Of a stretch of DNA of 64,000 nucleotides, positions 50,197 through 60,669 are shown piece by piece (position 1 is the first letter of the stretch; every line of letters starts with the position of its first letter). The notes beneath the pieces were generated by a model that was not told the DNA's origin, ran no database searches, and saw nothing but the letters and a program-made list of their open reading frames with translations. The translations under genes were made by a program, and so were the position numbers. The stretch is from NCBI RefSeq assembly GCF_029223525.1, contig NZ_JARHTQ010000019.1:99111-163110 (forward strand), in the 5' to 3' direction. The DNA is from Streptantibioticus ferralitis. Its GTDB lineage: Bacteria; Actinomycetota; Actinomycetes; Streptomycetales; Streptomycetaceae.

Positions 50197-50951
50197 CCGG
50201 CAGGGCCGCGCACGGTGCACTTCCGCCCTCCGGCGCCCGGCACGTCCTCGCCTACAACTGGCCGATGTACACGGCCGGTTCGGCAGCGGTTCTCGCCGGT
50301 GCGGTGATCGGACGCAGATACCGGGCGGCCTGGGCGGGAAGTGCGCTCGCCGCCTGGTGGCTGTCCTCCAGTCTCATCGCCAGCCACCGCGTCTACGACC
50401 GCTCGACGCTGCACAGTTGGCGCTGGCTGGACGTGGTGCTGCCGGAAGGCCCTGGACGCCATCTCGTCGTCTCGGCCGGGCTGGACGAGGCGAGTGAGGT
50501 GCTGCGGGCCCGCCATCCGCGGGCTCCGCAGACCATCGCCGATCTGTATGACGGGCTACCGGTGACGGAGTCCTCGTTGCGCCGGGCGCGCCGCCGTGTT
50601 CCACCGCAGCCGGGGTCCCTGACCGCATGGGCGCAGCGGTTGCCGGGCGCCGACGCCTCGTACGACACGGTGATCGCGCCCTTCGCGGTCCATGAGCTAC
50701 GCCGGGCCGTCGACCGGGAGGCGCTGCTCGACGAATGCGCTCGGCTGCTGCGTCCTGGCGGTGCCGTCGTGCTGGTCGAGCACTGCCGTGATGCCGCCAA
50801 TGCGGCGGTCTACGGGCCTGGTGCCTGGCACTTCATGCCGCGAGGTGAGTGGCTGCGGCTTGCCGCGCGCTCGGGCCTCACGGTCGCACACGAAAGCCGG
50901 ATCGCCCGCTATGTCACCGTACTGGTGCTGCGAAGGCGGGCCCGGACGTGA
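50193..50951 (+). CDS. Class I SAM-dependent methyltransferase with N-terminal membrane segments
   Basis: A 252-residue protein with two N-terminal hydrophobic segments (YTAGSAAVLAGAVIGRRYRA, WAGSALAAWWLSSSLIASH), then a degenerate methyltransferase fold. The later motifs are YDTVIAPFAVHELRRAVDRE and LLRPGGAVVLVEHCRDAAN. The glycine-rich motif I is not obvious; HLVVSAGLDEASEVLRARHP probably replaces it. ATG overlaps the previous stop. Together with the DUF3419 protein it resembles a BtaA/BtaB-like pair (inference). Confidence 0.7.
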   Translation: MTGRAAHGALPPSGARHVLAYNWPMYTAGSAAVLAGAVIGRRYRAAWAGSALAAWWLSSSLIASHRVYDRSTLHSWRWLDVVLPEGPGRHLVVSAGLDEASEVLRARHPRAPQTIADLYDGLPVTESSLRRARRRVPPQPGSLTAWAQRLPGADASYDTVIAPFAVHELRRAVDREALLDECARLLRPGGAVVLVEHCRDAANAAVYGPGAWHFMPRGEWLRLAARSGLTVAHESRIARYVTVLVLRRRART

Positions 50952-51370
50952 TGGCGCTGCTCACACTGGAGGGGCAGCTACGGCTTGTGGGGCTGGCCTT
51001 GGTGATCATGGGCGCGGTGCATGCCGTGCTCCCCCGGCTGATGGGCTGGCCCGCCGATCTGGCCGGCAGCACACTGCTGACCCGGCAGGTGTCCTACGCC
51101 CACCTGTTCTTCATCGGTCTCGCCTGTGTTCTGCTCGGGCTGCTGCCGTTGGCGCTCGCGCCCGACCTCCTCGCCGGGACGCCGCTGGGCACGGCGCTAC
51201 TGGCGGGTGAGACGGTCTTCTGGGGGCTGCGCTGGGTGTTCCAGTTCGCGGTGTTCCCGGCGCGGCTGTGGCGCGGCCACCGATGGCGGACTGCCGCGCA
51301 TATCGCGCTCGCGTTGTTGTGGACGTGGGTGGCGGCCGTCTTCGGCTATGCGCTGGCCGCCACCCCGTGA
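50951..51370 (+). CDS. Small integral membrane protein
   Basis: A 139-residue protein with four hydrophobic helices: LVGLALVIMGAVHAVLPRLM, YAHLFFIGLACVLLGLLPLA, ETVFWGLRWVFQFAVFPARL and HIALALLWTWVAAVFGYALA. Last gene of the coupled operon (start overlaps the previous stop; a GTG one codon earlier is also possible). Function unknown. A parS site lies 5 bp beyond its stop. Confidence 0.75.
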   Translation: MALLTLEGQLRLVGLALVIMGAVHAVLPRLMGWPADLAGSTLLTRQVSYAHLFFIGLACVLLGLLPLALAPDLLAGTPLGTALLAGETVFWGLRWVFQFAVFPARLWRGHRWRTAAHIALALLWTWVAAVFGYALAATP

Positions 51371-51375
51371 TGCCG

Positions 51376-51391
51376 TGTTTCACGTGAAACA
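51376..51391. other. parS centromere site 7
   Basis: A perfect 16-bp parS consensus TGTTTCACGTGAAACA between two convergent genes. Confidence 0.92.
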
Positions 51392-51407
51392 TCAGCCGAC
51401 ATGGACA

Positions 51408-51794
51408 TCAGCGGCGGTCGTCCTCGTCCGGCAGGATCAGATGCATCGCCCAGGCGACGATGCTCACCACCAGGCCGCCGACCAGCGCCGGCCAGAAGCC
51501 CGCGACATGGAAGTCCAGCTTGAGTTTGGTCGACAGATACGAGGTGAGCAGCAGCATCAGCGCGTTCACGACCAGCGTGAACAGGCCGAGGGTGACGATG
51601 AACAGCGGGAATGACAGGAGCTTCACGATCGGTTTGACGAGCCAGTTCACCACACCGAAGACCAGCGCGACCAGAACGAGGGTGAGCGCCTTGTGTCCGG
51701 TGTTGGAGCCGGTGAGCGTTATGCCGTTGATCAACCAGACCGCGACGCCGAGGGCCACTGCGTTGGCCAGCGTCTTGACTACGAATTTCTTCAT
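51408..51794 (-). CDS. Phage holin family / DUF (4TM) membrane protein
   Basis: A 128-residue protein with four helices: KTLANAVALGVAVWLINGIT, ALTLVLVALVFGVVNWLVKP, LSFPLFIVTLGLFTLVVNAL and FWPALVGGLVVSIVAWAMHL. This matches the mycobacterial 4TM phage-holin superfamily. The conserved NxxVKPIxxxLxxPLxIxTLGLF core is clear. It is a chromosomal protein, not part of a prophage here. Start at 51794 (MKKFVVKT). Confidence 0.88.
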   Translation of the reverse strand: MKKFVVKTLANAVALGVAVWLINGITLTGSNTGHKALTLVLVALVFGVVNWLVKPIVKLLSFPLFIVTLGLFTLVVNALMLLLTSYLSTKLKLDFHVAGFWPALVGGLVVSIVAWAMHLILPDEDDRR

Positions 51795-51865
51795 GCTGCG
51801 ATCGTCGCAGAGACTTTGGTCAGGGCAAGGAAGAACTGGTGGAGAGAAGGCGAGGGACCCGGCAC

Positions 51866-52183
51866 ATGAAGGTGTTCCGGCTGGACGATCTGGACGCTGA
51901 GCGCGCGGCGAACGACGGGGCGTATCTGCAGTTCCTGCGGGAACGCAACATGTCGGCTGGGCTGTACGCGCTCCCGGCGGGGGGTAACGATCCGCAGTCA
52001 CCGCACCGGCAGGACGAGATCTACCTGGTGGTGAGCGGTCGGGCGTCGATCACGGTGGGGGAGGAGACGACCCATGTGGCGCGCGGCAGCGTCGTCTACG
52101 TACCGGCCGGGACGACGCACCGCTTCCACCACATCTCCGAGGATCTGCGGGTGCTGGTGGTCTTCTCCCCGCCCGAGGGATGA
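51866..52183 (+). CDS. Cupin domain protein
   Basis: A 105-residue single-domain cupin. Motif 1 is SPHRQDEIYLVVSGRASITV and motif 2 is VYVPAGTTHRFHHI, giving His/Glu/His metal ligands. The start at 51866 (MKVFRLDDLD) has a good gagagaagg region. Substrate unknown. Divergent from the holin-family gene. Confidence 0.88.
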   Translation: MKVFRLDDLDAERAANDGAYLQFLRERNMSAGLYALPAGGNDPQSPHRQDEIYLVVSGRASITVGEETTHVARGSVVYVPAGTTHRFHHISEDLRVLVVFSPPEG

Positions 52184-52308
52184 CCGGTGGCTTCAGGGTC
52201 CCGTAAGGGTCCGATCAGGGGCGGATCGGGTCCGTTGACCCTCGGATCCGGGTATCCGTGACCGTAAGCTCAAGACATAAGCCAAGTAAGGGCGGAGGGA
52301 GTCGGAAC

Positions 52309-52527
52309 ATGAGCGCGAACGGGTTCTTCAACGGACTGCCGTGGTGGGTCAAGTGGGTCGCCGTGCCGGTGATCGCACTGGTCGTCTTCGGCGGCCTGAT
52401 CGCCAGCATCATCGGGTTCATCGCCACCCTGCTGTTCAAGGTGGTGCTGTTCGCGGCGCTGGTCGGCGGTCTGGTCTACCTGGTGAAGAAGTTCACCTCG
52501 TCATCGTCATCGCGTAGCGACTGGTAG
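52309..52527 (+). CDS. DUF5326 small membrane protein
   Basis: A 72-residue protein: MSANGFFNGLPWWVKWVAVP, then two hydrophobic segments (VIALVVFGGLIASIIGFIAT, LLFKVVLFAALVGGLVYLVK) and a Ser-rich tail. It has a ggaggga Shine-Dalgarno. Common in Streptomyces; function unknown. Confidence 0.82.
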   Translation: MSANGFFNGLPWWVKWVAVPVIALVVFGGLIASIIGFIATLLFKVVLFAALVGGLVYLVKKFTSSSSSRSDW

Positions 52528-52560
52528 CCGCCCATGGCGTTGGACCGGCACGCACAGCGA

Positions 52561-52597
52561 ACGCTCGCGGCGGAGCAGGACTCCGTACCGCGAGCGT
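52561..52597. terminator. Bidirectional terminator
   Basis: Long stem: acgctcgcgg / ccgcgagcgt outer arms plus cggag / ctccg inner arms around cagga. It lies between the convergent DUF5326 and flotillin genes. Confidence 0.75.
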
Positions 52598-52617
52598 CGC
52601 TGTTCTGCGGCTGACCG

Positions 52618-54105
52618 CTAGGAGTTGCCGGAGTCATCCTGGAGCGACACCCGCTCCGGACGCGGCGCCGAACCGTTGGGCGACGAGACCGTGCCCTTGG
52701 CGCCCTCGGTGTTCATGGAGGCGAGGAGCTGACGGGCGAGCCCGAGACCGGTACCGCCCATCGTCAGCGCCTTGGCGAACATGTCGGACATCCCGTCGGC
52801 GCCGTTGAGCAGCACCATGTGGTCGACGTTGCCGAAGGCGGCGGCACCTGCCTTGACGATCTCCGGCCAGTTCTCGGCGAGTTGCTGGGCGACCACGGCC
52901 TCCTGGTTCTCCGCCAGGGCCGCCGCCCGCGCCTTGATGGCCTCCGCTTCGGCGAGGCCCTTCGCCCGGGCCGCCTCGGCCTCAGCCAGACCGCGGGCCT
53001 GAGCGGATGCCGCCTCCGCCTCACCGGTCGCCTTGGTGGCCGACGCCGCGGCCATACCGCGAGCCTTGGTCGCCTCGGCCTCGGCCGCCGCGGCGGTCTT
53101 CACCCGGGTCGCCTCGGCCGCGGCGGCGAGCTCGGTCTCCTTCGCCTTGGCCTGCGCCGCCGAGATCCGGGCGTCGCGCTCGGCCTCGGCCAGCGTGCGC
53201 TTCTCGTACGCCTTGGCGTCCGCGGGCTTGCGGACATCCGCCTGCAGCTGCTGCTCGCGGCGGTGCGCTTCGAGTTCCGCGACGCGGGTCTCCTGGACCA
53301 CGACTTCCTGCTTCGCCGCCGCCTCCGACAGCGGGCCCGCCTGGCGGGCGGTGGCCGCCGCCTTGTCGCGCTCCGCCTGGTACCCCGCCTGCAGGATCTC
53401 GCTGTCCCGGGTCGCCTCGGACATCCGGGCCGCGGCCTTCTGCTCGGCTTCGGTCGCCAGCCGGTCCGCCTCCGCCTGCGCGATACGGGCGTCCCGCTGG
53501 ACGGCGGCCGCGTGCGGCGCGGCCAGGTTCCTGATGTAGCCGGTCGGGTCCTCGATCTCGTGGATCTGCAACGAGTCGACGATCAGGCCGAGCTTATCCA
53601 TCTCCGTGCCCGAAGCGGAACGGGTCTGGGCGGTGAGCTTCTCACGGTCGCGGATCATCTCCTCGACGGTCAACCCGCCGACGATGGACCGCAGATGACC
53701 GGCGAAGACGTTGTGCACCCGGTCGCCCATGAACTTCTGCTGGTCCAGGAAACGGCGGGCGGCGTTCGCGATCGACACGAAGTCATCGCCGACCTTGAAG
53801 ATGACCACGCCACGGACCTTCAGCGGAATGCCCTGCTTGGTCACGCAGTCCACCGACAGCTCGGACTCGTTGAGATCGAGCGAGAGCTTGCGGACCGCCT
53901 GCATACCGGGGAGTACCAGCGTTCCGCGCCCGGTGACGATGCGGAAGCCCATCCCCTCCTCAAGGCCCTCGGTGCGGTGCTTGGAGCCGGAGATGACCAA
54001 TGCTTCGTTGGGCTCGGCCACGCGCCACATGAGCTTGAACAACGCGACCAGAATGATAACTGCGACGAGTGCTGCACCCGCCACGACGCCGATGACCATC
54101 GGCAC
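52618..54105 (-). CDS. Flotillin (SPFH domain) protein
   Basis: A 495-residue flotillin. One N-terminal helix (VIGVVAGAALVAVIILVALF) is followed by the SPFH domain (VAEPNEALVISGSKHRTEGL, VRGVVIFKVGDDFVSIANAA). A long Ala/Glu-rich coiled coil runs from ~200 to ~440 with repeated EAEA and AKGLAEAEA heptads, as in FloT. The C-terminus is a short Ser/Pro tail. It scaffolds membrane microdomains. The start is a GTG (54105) or the ATG two codons later. An NfeD-like gene lies 163 bp upstream; NfeD and flotillin genes are usual partners. Confidence 0.95.
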   Translation of the reverse strand: MPMVIGVVAGAALVAVIILVALFKLMWRVAEPNEALVISGSKHRTEGLEEGMGFRIVTGRGTLVLPGMQAVRKLSLDLNESELSVDCVTKQGIPLKVRGVVIFKVGDDFVSIANAARRFLDQQKFMGDRVHNVFAGHLRSIVGGLTVEEMIRDREKLTAQTRSASGTEMDKLGLIVDSLQIHEIEDPTGYIRNLAAPHAAAVQRDARIAQAEADRLATEAEQKAAARMSEATRDSEILQAGYQAERDKAAATARQAGPLSEAAAKQEVVVQETRVAELEAHRREQQLQADVRKPADAKAYEKRTLAEAERDARISAAQAKAKETELAAAAEATRVKTAAAAEAEATKARGMAAASATKATGEAEAASAQARGLAEAEAARAKGLAEAEAIKARAAALAENQEAVVAQQLAENWPEIVKAGAAAFGNVDHMVLLNGADGMSDMFAKALTMGGTGLGLARQLLASMNTEGAKGTVSSPNGSAPRPERVSLQDDSGNS

Positions 54106-54268
54106 ATGCCCCCTTGTACCACGGCTCCCCTGATGGAGCCGACGTACAAGAGTCTGCTCCCGCCTACGGCGGGCACCAAGACGCCGACCCGCGCCGATCG
54201 CACTTGTCGAATCCTTGAATCACAGCCGCGCCCAGACCGTTATCGATCTTCGGGTTTAAGCCAGGTGC

Positions 54269-54466
54269 CTAAGCGAAGGGTGCGACGTAAACGGTGCGTG
54301 GCGCCTGGTACTCGACGACCACGACCAGCGTCCCGGTCTCGATGCGCTGGCCCGCCTCCATCGGGTACGCCAGGAAGTGCTCGGCGCCACCCCGTACCCG
54401 TACGATCACTTCGCCCACCAGACCCGGGCCGATCGTCCCCGTCACTCGTCCTTGAAGCCCCACCAT
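54269..54466 (-). CDS. NfeD-like OB-fold protein, short form
   Basis: A 65-residue protein, MVGLQGRVTGTIGPGLVGEV, then IVRVRGGAEHFLAYP and TLVVVVEYQAPRTVYVAPFA. This is the NfeD C-terminal OB-fold pattern (G-G-V-A-x-t-x-L-x-P-x-G-x-v), without the membrane segments and protease domain. It lies 14 bp after yibE/F and upstream of flotillin. The gene is easily missed because a longer frame overlaps it in another register. Confidence 0.7.
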   Translation of the reverse strand: MVGLQGRVTGTIGPGLVGEVIVRVRGGAEHFLAYPMEAGQRIETGTLVVVVEYQAPRTVYVAPFA

Positions 54467-54480
54467 GTCCGGAGGGTAGC

Positions 54481-55791
54481 TCAGGATCTGCGGCGTCGGC
54501 CCCTGCGATGCGCCCGATCGGGGCGGTCGGCGCAGACCACCAGGGCCGCCAGCACCGTGGTCAGCGGCACCGACGCGACCAGTCCGATGCTGCCGATCAG
54601 CGTCCGCACGATCTCCTCGGCGACGATCTCGCTGTTCGCCACCGTCATCACCCCGCTGCGGGCGATGGAGAACAGCAGCAGCAGCGGCAGCGAGGCGCCC
54701 GCGTAGGCCATCACCAGTGTGTTCACCACGGAGGCGATGTGATCGCGGCCGATCCGCATTCCCGCGCCGTACAACCTGCGCCAACACGCCGCGGGATCCG
54801 CCTCCTTGAGCTCCCAGACCGCCGCGACCTGGGTCACCGTCACATCGTCGAGCACGCCCAGCGACCCGATGATGACGCCCGCGAGCAGCAGACCGCGGAT
54901 CTCGATACCGGGGTAGAGGGTGTGCACCAGGCCGGTCTCGTCCGAGGTGTCGCCGGTCAGCAGCGCCCAGTCGATGAACACCGAGCCCAGCAGTCCGATC
55001 AGCAGCAGCGAGCAGAGGGTGCCGAGGACCGCGACCGAGGTGCGGGCGCCCACGCCGTGGCAGAGGTAGAGCGCCACCAGCATGATCGCGCTGGCCCCGA
55101 CCACCGCCACCAGCAGCGGATCGTCGCCCTGCAGGATCGCCGGGAGCATGAAGAGGGTCAGCACCGCGAAGCTGATCACCAGCGCCACCAGCGCGCTCAC
55201 CCCGCGCCACCGCCCCACCGCCACAACGGCGAGCGCGAAGACCCCGGCGAGCGCGGCCATCGGGACCGTGCGATCGACATCGGTGACCGAATACTGCAGG
55301 TTCGCCGGTGCGCTGGGCGAATAGGCGACGACCACCCGCTGCCCGGCGGTATAGCGGCGCAGTTGGCCCGGCTGGACGACCTCGGTGAACGTACGGCCGG
55401 TGTCCTTGCCGGAGGCCACCTTGACCTCCGCCTGCTGGCAGATGCCGGAAGTGGCGTTCGATATCGGCCCGTTGGAGCACCGCACGTTCTGGACGCGGAT
55501 GATCTCGGCCGACTGTGTCCGCTGGTCGAAGCCGACTCCGGTGTGCGTATGCGCCGGTGCGCCGTTCGGCCACAGCACGATCAGGCCGACGGCGACGGCC
55601 GCGGCGAACGGCACCAGAATCGCGGCGATCACCTTGCGCAGGTGCGCGGAGACCGGATGGGCCGGACCGTGTCCATGGCTGTGCGAGTGTGCCCGCGGGC
55701 GGGCGCGGGCCGTTCGCGCCGCGCCCGGCGCGTCCTGCGCCGCCAGCCGGTGCGCCGTGCCCGCCGTATCCGACGTGTCCGTCGTGTCCAC
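54481..55791 (-). CDS. YibE/F family membrane protein
   Basis: A 436-residue YibE/F-like protein. The GTG start at 55791 gives a His/Ala-rich cytoplasmic N-terminus (HSHSHGHGPAHP), a first helix, an extracytoplasmic OB-like domain with a Cys pair (VRCSNGPISNATSGICQ), and seven or so C-terminal helices. The hallmark LGVLDDVTVTQVAAVWELKE is present. Length is normal. Role unknown. It forms an operon with the NfeD-like gene. A much longer open frame in this register is antisense to thiC and not real. Confidence 0.88.
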   Translation of the reverse strand: MDTTDTSDTAGTAHRLAAQDAPGAARTARARPRAHSHSHGHGPAHPVSAHLRKVIAAILVPFAAAVAVGLIVLWPNGAPAHTHTGVGFDQRTQSAEIIRVQNVRCSNGPISNATSGICQQAEVKVASGKDTGRTFTEVVQPGQLRRYTAGQRVVVAYSPSAPANLQYSVTDVDRTVPMAALAGVFALAVVAVGRWRGVSALVALVISFAVLTLFMLPAILQGDDPLLVAVVGASAIMLVALYLCHGVGARTSVAVLGTLCSLLLIGLLGSVFIDWALLTGDTSDETGLVHTLYPGIEIRGLLLAGVIIGSLGVLDDVTVTQVAAVWELKEADPAACWRRLYGAGMRIGRDHIASVVNTLVMAYAGASLPLLLLFSIARSGVMTVANSEIVAEEIVRTLIGSIGLVASVPLTTVLAALVVCADRPDRAHRRGRRRRS

Positions 55792-55862
55792 GGGCAGATG
55801 ATGGCAAGGGCCCCTGGCGCCGCGCCCGGGTGACCCGCTAGCGTTGTGCGTACCTTTGCAAT

Positions 55863-57759
<1,897 letters not shown>

Positions 57760-57840
57760 ATCCCGCTTCCCCCTGCGCACTCAGGAGAGGTCCCGGCTGC
57801 GGCTGGGGCCTCTTCGTGTTCCAGGTACTGCCCAACGCCT

Positions 57841-58599
57841 CTACTGGGCGGGGACCTGGCCGATCAGGGTTAGGTGCGCCTCGGCCGAGCGGGAGAAGCT
57901 GTCCAGGAGCGCCTTGCCCTTGGTCGCGCTGGCTAGCGAGGGCTGGCCGATGATCCCGTTGGTCGTGTAGCCAGCCATGCCCAGTGTGAGCAGATGGGGC
58001 CGGTTCGGCGCCGAGTGGTCGTCGCCTTCCACTCCTTCGCGGACGAGATGCGGGGCCCCGTGTAGGAGGAGGGAGACCTCGAATTCTCCGCCGTGCATGT
58101 CCTCTGCGCTACTGCTCTCCAATGCCGCGTCCGTGCGGGCCTTGGCGCGATCCTCGTGTGCAGGGAAGAGGGCGACGCGGGGGCCTGCGGCGTTGATCTC
58201 CTGGACGACATTGGACAGGACGTAGTTGCCGCCATGCCCGTTGACGATGATCAGCCCGGGGATGCCGGACGCTTCGAGTGACCGCCAGATGTCGTTGACC
58301 ATCGCGTAGAGCGTGGCGGCGCTGATGCTCACCGTCCCGGCCATCGGTGCGTGCTCGTGGGAGCAAGAGATGGTTACCGGTGGCAGGAGGAACAGGCTGT
58401 GATCGTCGGCGATGCGGCGCGCTATCAGGCAGGCGATAGCTGTATCCGTGATCAGTGGCAGGTGGTCCCCGTGCTGCTCGAAGCTGCCCACCGGGAGGAC
58501 GGCGACGGCCGGTCCCCTGTGGCGTTCGTCGCCGGACGTGGCTTGCGTGATCAAAGCATCCATGATCCCAGCATCCCCCATCACTCCTGATCCGATCAC
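57841..58599 (-). CDS. Creatininase family amidohydrolase
   Basis: A 252-residue creatininase-like metalloamidase. Metal motifs are VLPVGSFEQHGDHLPL (Glu, His, Asp), SCSHEHAPMAGTVSI, IIVNGHGGNYVLSNVV and HGGEFEVSLLL. The family includes creatininase and the formamidopyrimidine amidohydrolases; the substrate is open. The GTG at 58599 overlaps the stop of the XRE gene (coupled); ATGs at 58581 and 58563 are alternatives. Confidence 0.87.
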   Translation of the reverse strand: MIGSGVMGDAGIMDALITQATSGDERHRGPAVAVLPVGSFEQHGDHLPLITDTAIACLIARRIADDHSLFLLPPVTISCSHEHAPMAGTVSISAATLYAMVNDIWRSLEASGIPGLIIVNGHGGNYVLSNVVQEINAAGPRVALFPAHEDRAKARTDAALESSSAEDMHGGEFEVSLLLHGAPHLVREGVEGDDHSAPNRPHLLTLGMAGYTTNGIIGQPSLASATKGKALLDSFSRSAEAHLTLIGQVPAQ

Positions 58600-59900
58600 G
58601 ATGCGAACCGATCGCGGATCGCCTCAAAGTGTTCAGTGAATACCGCGACTTCGGGTACCTCCCGGCGGTGGGCGACGGCTTTGGCGACGGCGGCCAGTTC
58701 CGCCAACGTCCGCGCGGACCCTGTTTGTGTGACGATGGCCAGCGCTTTGGTCGCGGCTTCGGCTCCCCGCTCGGGCTCGTCTGCCTTGGCGTAGGCGCGG
58801 GCCAACCGAGCGAGGTAGACACCGCGGTCGTTGCGGTAGACCTGCGGGAGCGTGGCGAGTTCCTTCTCGAAGAGGCGTACCGCGCGCATCGGATCGCCAA
58901 GGTCGATCCAGCAGTTCGCACGCTGGATCTCGATGTATGTAGGAGTGCAGTACGACGCATCTACTGTGGTCACCAACCCTGCCGGGTCGGTCTCGGAAGC
59001 AAGCACGTACGCCTCGTCGAACTTGGCCAGAGCCGCCTTGGGGTTACGCATGAGCGCGTAACCCTGGGCGTCCTGCTGCACGGCGAGTGCGGTGATCCTC
59101 GGCGTCAGTCCAGGGATGCGCTGCGCGGCCCTGGCGAGACCTACCGCCCTTTCGGCGCTCACTCGCGATGTGGCCTGGTTGCTCTTGCGGAACAGTACGT
59201 AGGACTGCATGTGGTCGTCGGCAGCCTCCTGCGCCCACTCCATCGACCGGTCCGACCAGTAGGCAGCCGTTCGGAAGTCTCCAAGATCCTGGAAGAGCCA
59301 GCCTAGGAACTCGGCGACCAGTCCCCCGATGCGCAAGAGCCCTTGTCGAGTAGCCCCGTTGGCGGTCTCCAGCAAGCCTGTAATGCTCTGCGCGTAGTGC
59401 AGCAGTGGAGGGAGGGTCTGCCGCGCGCCGAAGAAGTTCGCACCCTGGTAATGCTGGGGGAGCTGGCTCTCGATCAGCGCGATCAAGAATTCGGGGTCAG
59501 TCGTGTTGTCGGTGGACGACGTAGCCCACGCGTTGCCCGAGGATGCGTCCGGTGGCGTCCATGTGGGGACGACGGCTGACACGGGCAACAAAGGTTGCTG
59601 CCCATCGCACGGTTCCCAGGCCCGACGAGCGAGTCCGAGCAGTCGACCGGGGATGCGAAGACCGTCGGCTACCCGCTCGATCACGGTCATGTCCTTCACG
59701 ACGCGATGGCCCGACAGCACCTCGCCGACTCGGCTCGGCGTCATGTCGCAGCGTCGTGCGATCAGCGATGGATAGATTCCTGCGTGGTGCTTGACGAGCT
59801 GGAAGATCTTGGAGAAGTCACGCTGACGGCATGCTTCGATCATCTCCGTGTCGGCAAGTAACCGTGCCGGAAGCTCCTGCGGTGGTTCGTACTTGGACAT
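58596..59900 (-). CDS. XRE regulator with TPR-like C-terminus
   Basis: A 434-residue regulator. The HTH around residues 40-85 reads IYPSLIARRCDMTPSRVGEV, LSGHRVVKDMTVIERVADGL. The remaining ~330 residues are TPR-like helical repeats (FLGWLFQDLGDFRTAAYWSD, ARLARAYAKADEPERGAEAA), a form common among Streptomyces developmental XRE regulators. It is upstream of the creatininase gene and divergent from an RsbW-like ATPase, with a palindrome between. I start at 59900. Confidence 0.88.
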   Translation of the reverse strand: MSKYEPPQELPARLLADTEMIEACRQRDFSKIFQLVKHHAGIYPSLIARRCDMTPSRVGEVLSGHRVVKDMTVIERVADGLRIPGRLLGLARRAWEPCDGQQPLLPVSAVVPTWTPPDASSGNAWATSSTDNTTDPEFLIALIESQLPQHYQGANFFGARQTLPPLLHYAQSITGLLETANGATRQGLLRIGGLVAEFLGWLFQDLGDFRTAAYWSDRSMEWAQEAADDHMQSYVLFRKSNQATSRVSAERAVGLARAAQRIPGLTPRITALAVQQDAQGYALMRNPKAALAKFDEAYVLASETDPAGLVTTVDASYCTPTYIEIQRANCWIDLGDPMRAVRLFEKELATLPQVYRNDRGVYLARLARAYAKADEPERGAEAATKALAIVTQTGSARTLAELAAVAKAVAHRREVPEVAVFTEHFEAIRDRFAS

Positions 59901-59959
59901 GAGCGGTGCTCCGTGGATGCGCGGCTCGCACTGGTCTCTGCGCCCTACCTGACGTGATG

Positions 59960-59976
59960 TTACCCATGGCGGGTAA
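59960..59976. promoter_or_regulatory. Palindrome between XRE and ATPase genes
   Basis: TTACCC-ATGGC-GGGTAA, a 6-bp perfect dyad with a 5-bp spacer, in the divergent promoter region. It may be the XRE operator. Confidence 0.5.
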
Positions 59977-60017
59977 TCACGCTGGACTACTTGCTCCATT
60001 TGTTGACCGCGAGGCTG

Positions 60018-60464
60018 ATGGCCATGCAGTTGCGACAGATGGACGCTATGGAGGACGTGGTAGTGCGGCGGTGGTCTCGCCGACCGCAGTCCGTCCGGCT
60101 AGCACGTGTCGAGTTGCGCGCGACGCTTGCGGGATGGGGCCTGGGAGAGATCACCGAGTCTTCGACGCTGGTCCTCTCCGAGTTGCTGACGAACGCTGTG
60201 CGGCATGCCCGGGTCTCGCCCGGGCGAGAGATTGAGACGCGCTTCATGCGTACCCCTCGCGGTGTCCGCATTGAGGTGCACGACGCGTCTGACCAACGCC
60301 CAGAGAAGCGACCGCTGGTGGTGGAGGCTGCGAACGGTCGGGGATTGATCTTGGTGGCGGCACTCGCTGACAGGTGGAGTGTCGCGCCGCGAGAGGGCGC
60401 GGGAAAGGTCGTTTGGGCGGAGATCAACTCACCTGATGGAGAGGGTGGTTGCTGTGGCGCGTGA
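60018..60464 (+). CDS. RsbW/HATPase_c-like ATP-binding protein
   Basis: A 148-residue GHKL-fold protein as found beside XRE and DUF397 genes in Streptomyces. The N-box is LVLSELLTNAVRHARVSPGR, and G1/G2 boxes are VHDASDQRPEK and NGRGLILVAALADRW. Anti-sigma-like kinases of this sort control stress or development. The start is uncertain (ATGs at 60018, 60024 and 60048). Confidence 0.85.
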   Translation: MAMQLRQMDAMEDVVVRRWSRRPQSVRLARVELRATLAGWGLGEITESSTLVLSELLTNAVRHARVSPGREIETRFMRTPRGVRIEVHDASDQRPEKRPLVVEAANGRGLILVAALADRWSVAPREGAGKVVWAEINSPDGEGGCCGA

Positions 60465-60669
60465 CAGGTCGAAGTCGGCGTTCAAGGTGCGGCGCGGGGA
60501 CGTGGTGAGCACGAAGGGTGGACGGGAGGAGGAGGTCAAAGCAGTGCGCGACGGCCGTTACGACTCTGGCGGCCCCGTCGTGGTGCTGGTGTTCAAGTCC
60601 GGGCGGCGGATGCGCGTCCACGCTGCGGAGCAGGTGAGGGTGGTTCCTGGGGGCGGGGGAGGGCAGTGA
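60454..60669 (+). CDS. Small basic protein, unknown
   Basis: A 71-residue protein (ARDRSKSAFKVRRGDVVSTK, VVVLVFKSGRRMRVHAAEQV) with high-GC codon usage, overlapping the ATPase stop by 11 bp and the next start by 4 bp. The GTG at 60454 has ggagagg upstream. No family recognised; the beta-rich, basic sequence could bind nucleic acid. Confidence 0.6.
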   Translation: MARDRSKSAFKVRRGDVVSTKGGREEEVKAVRDGRYDSGGPVVVLVFKSGRRMRVHAAEQVRVVPGGGGGQ

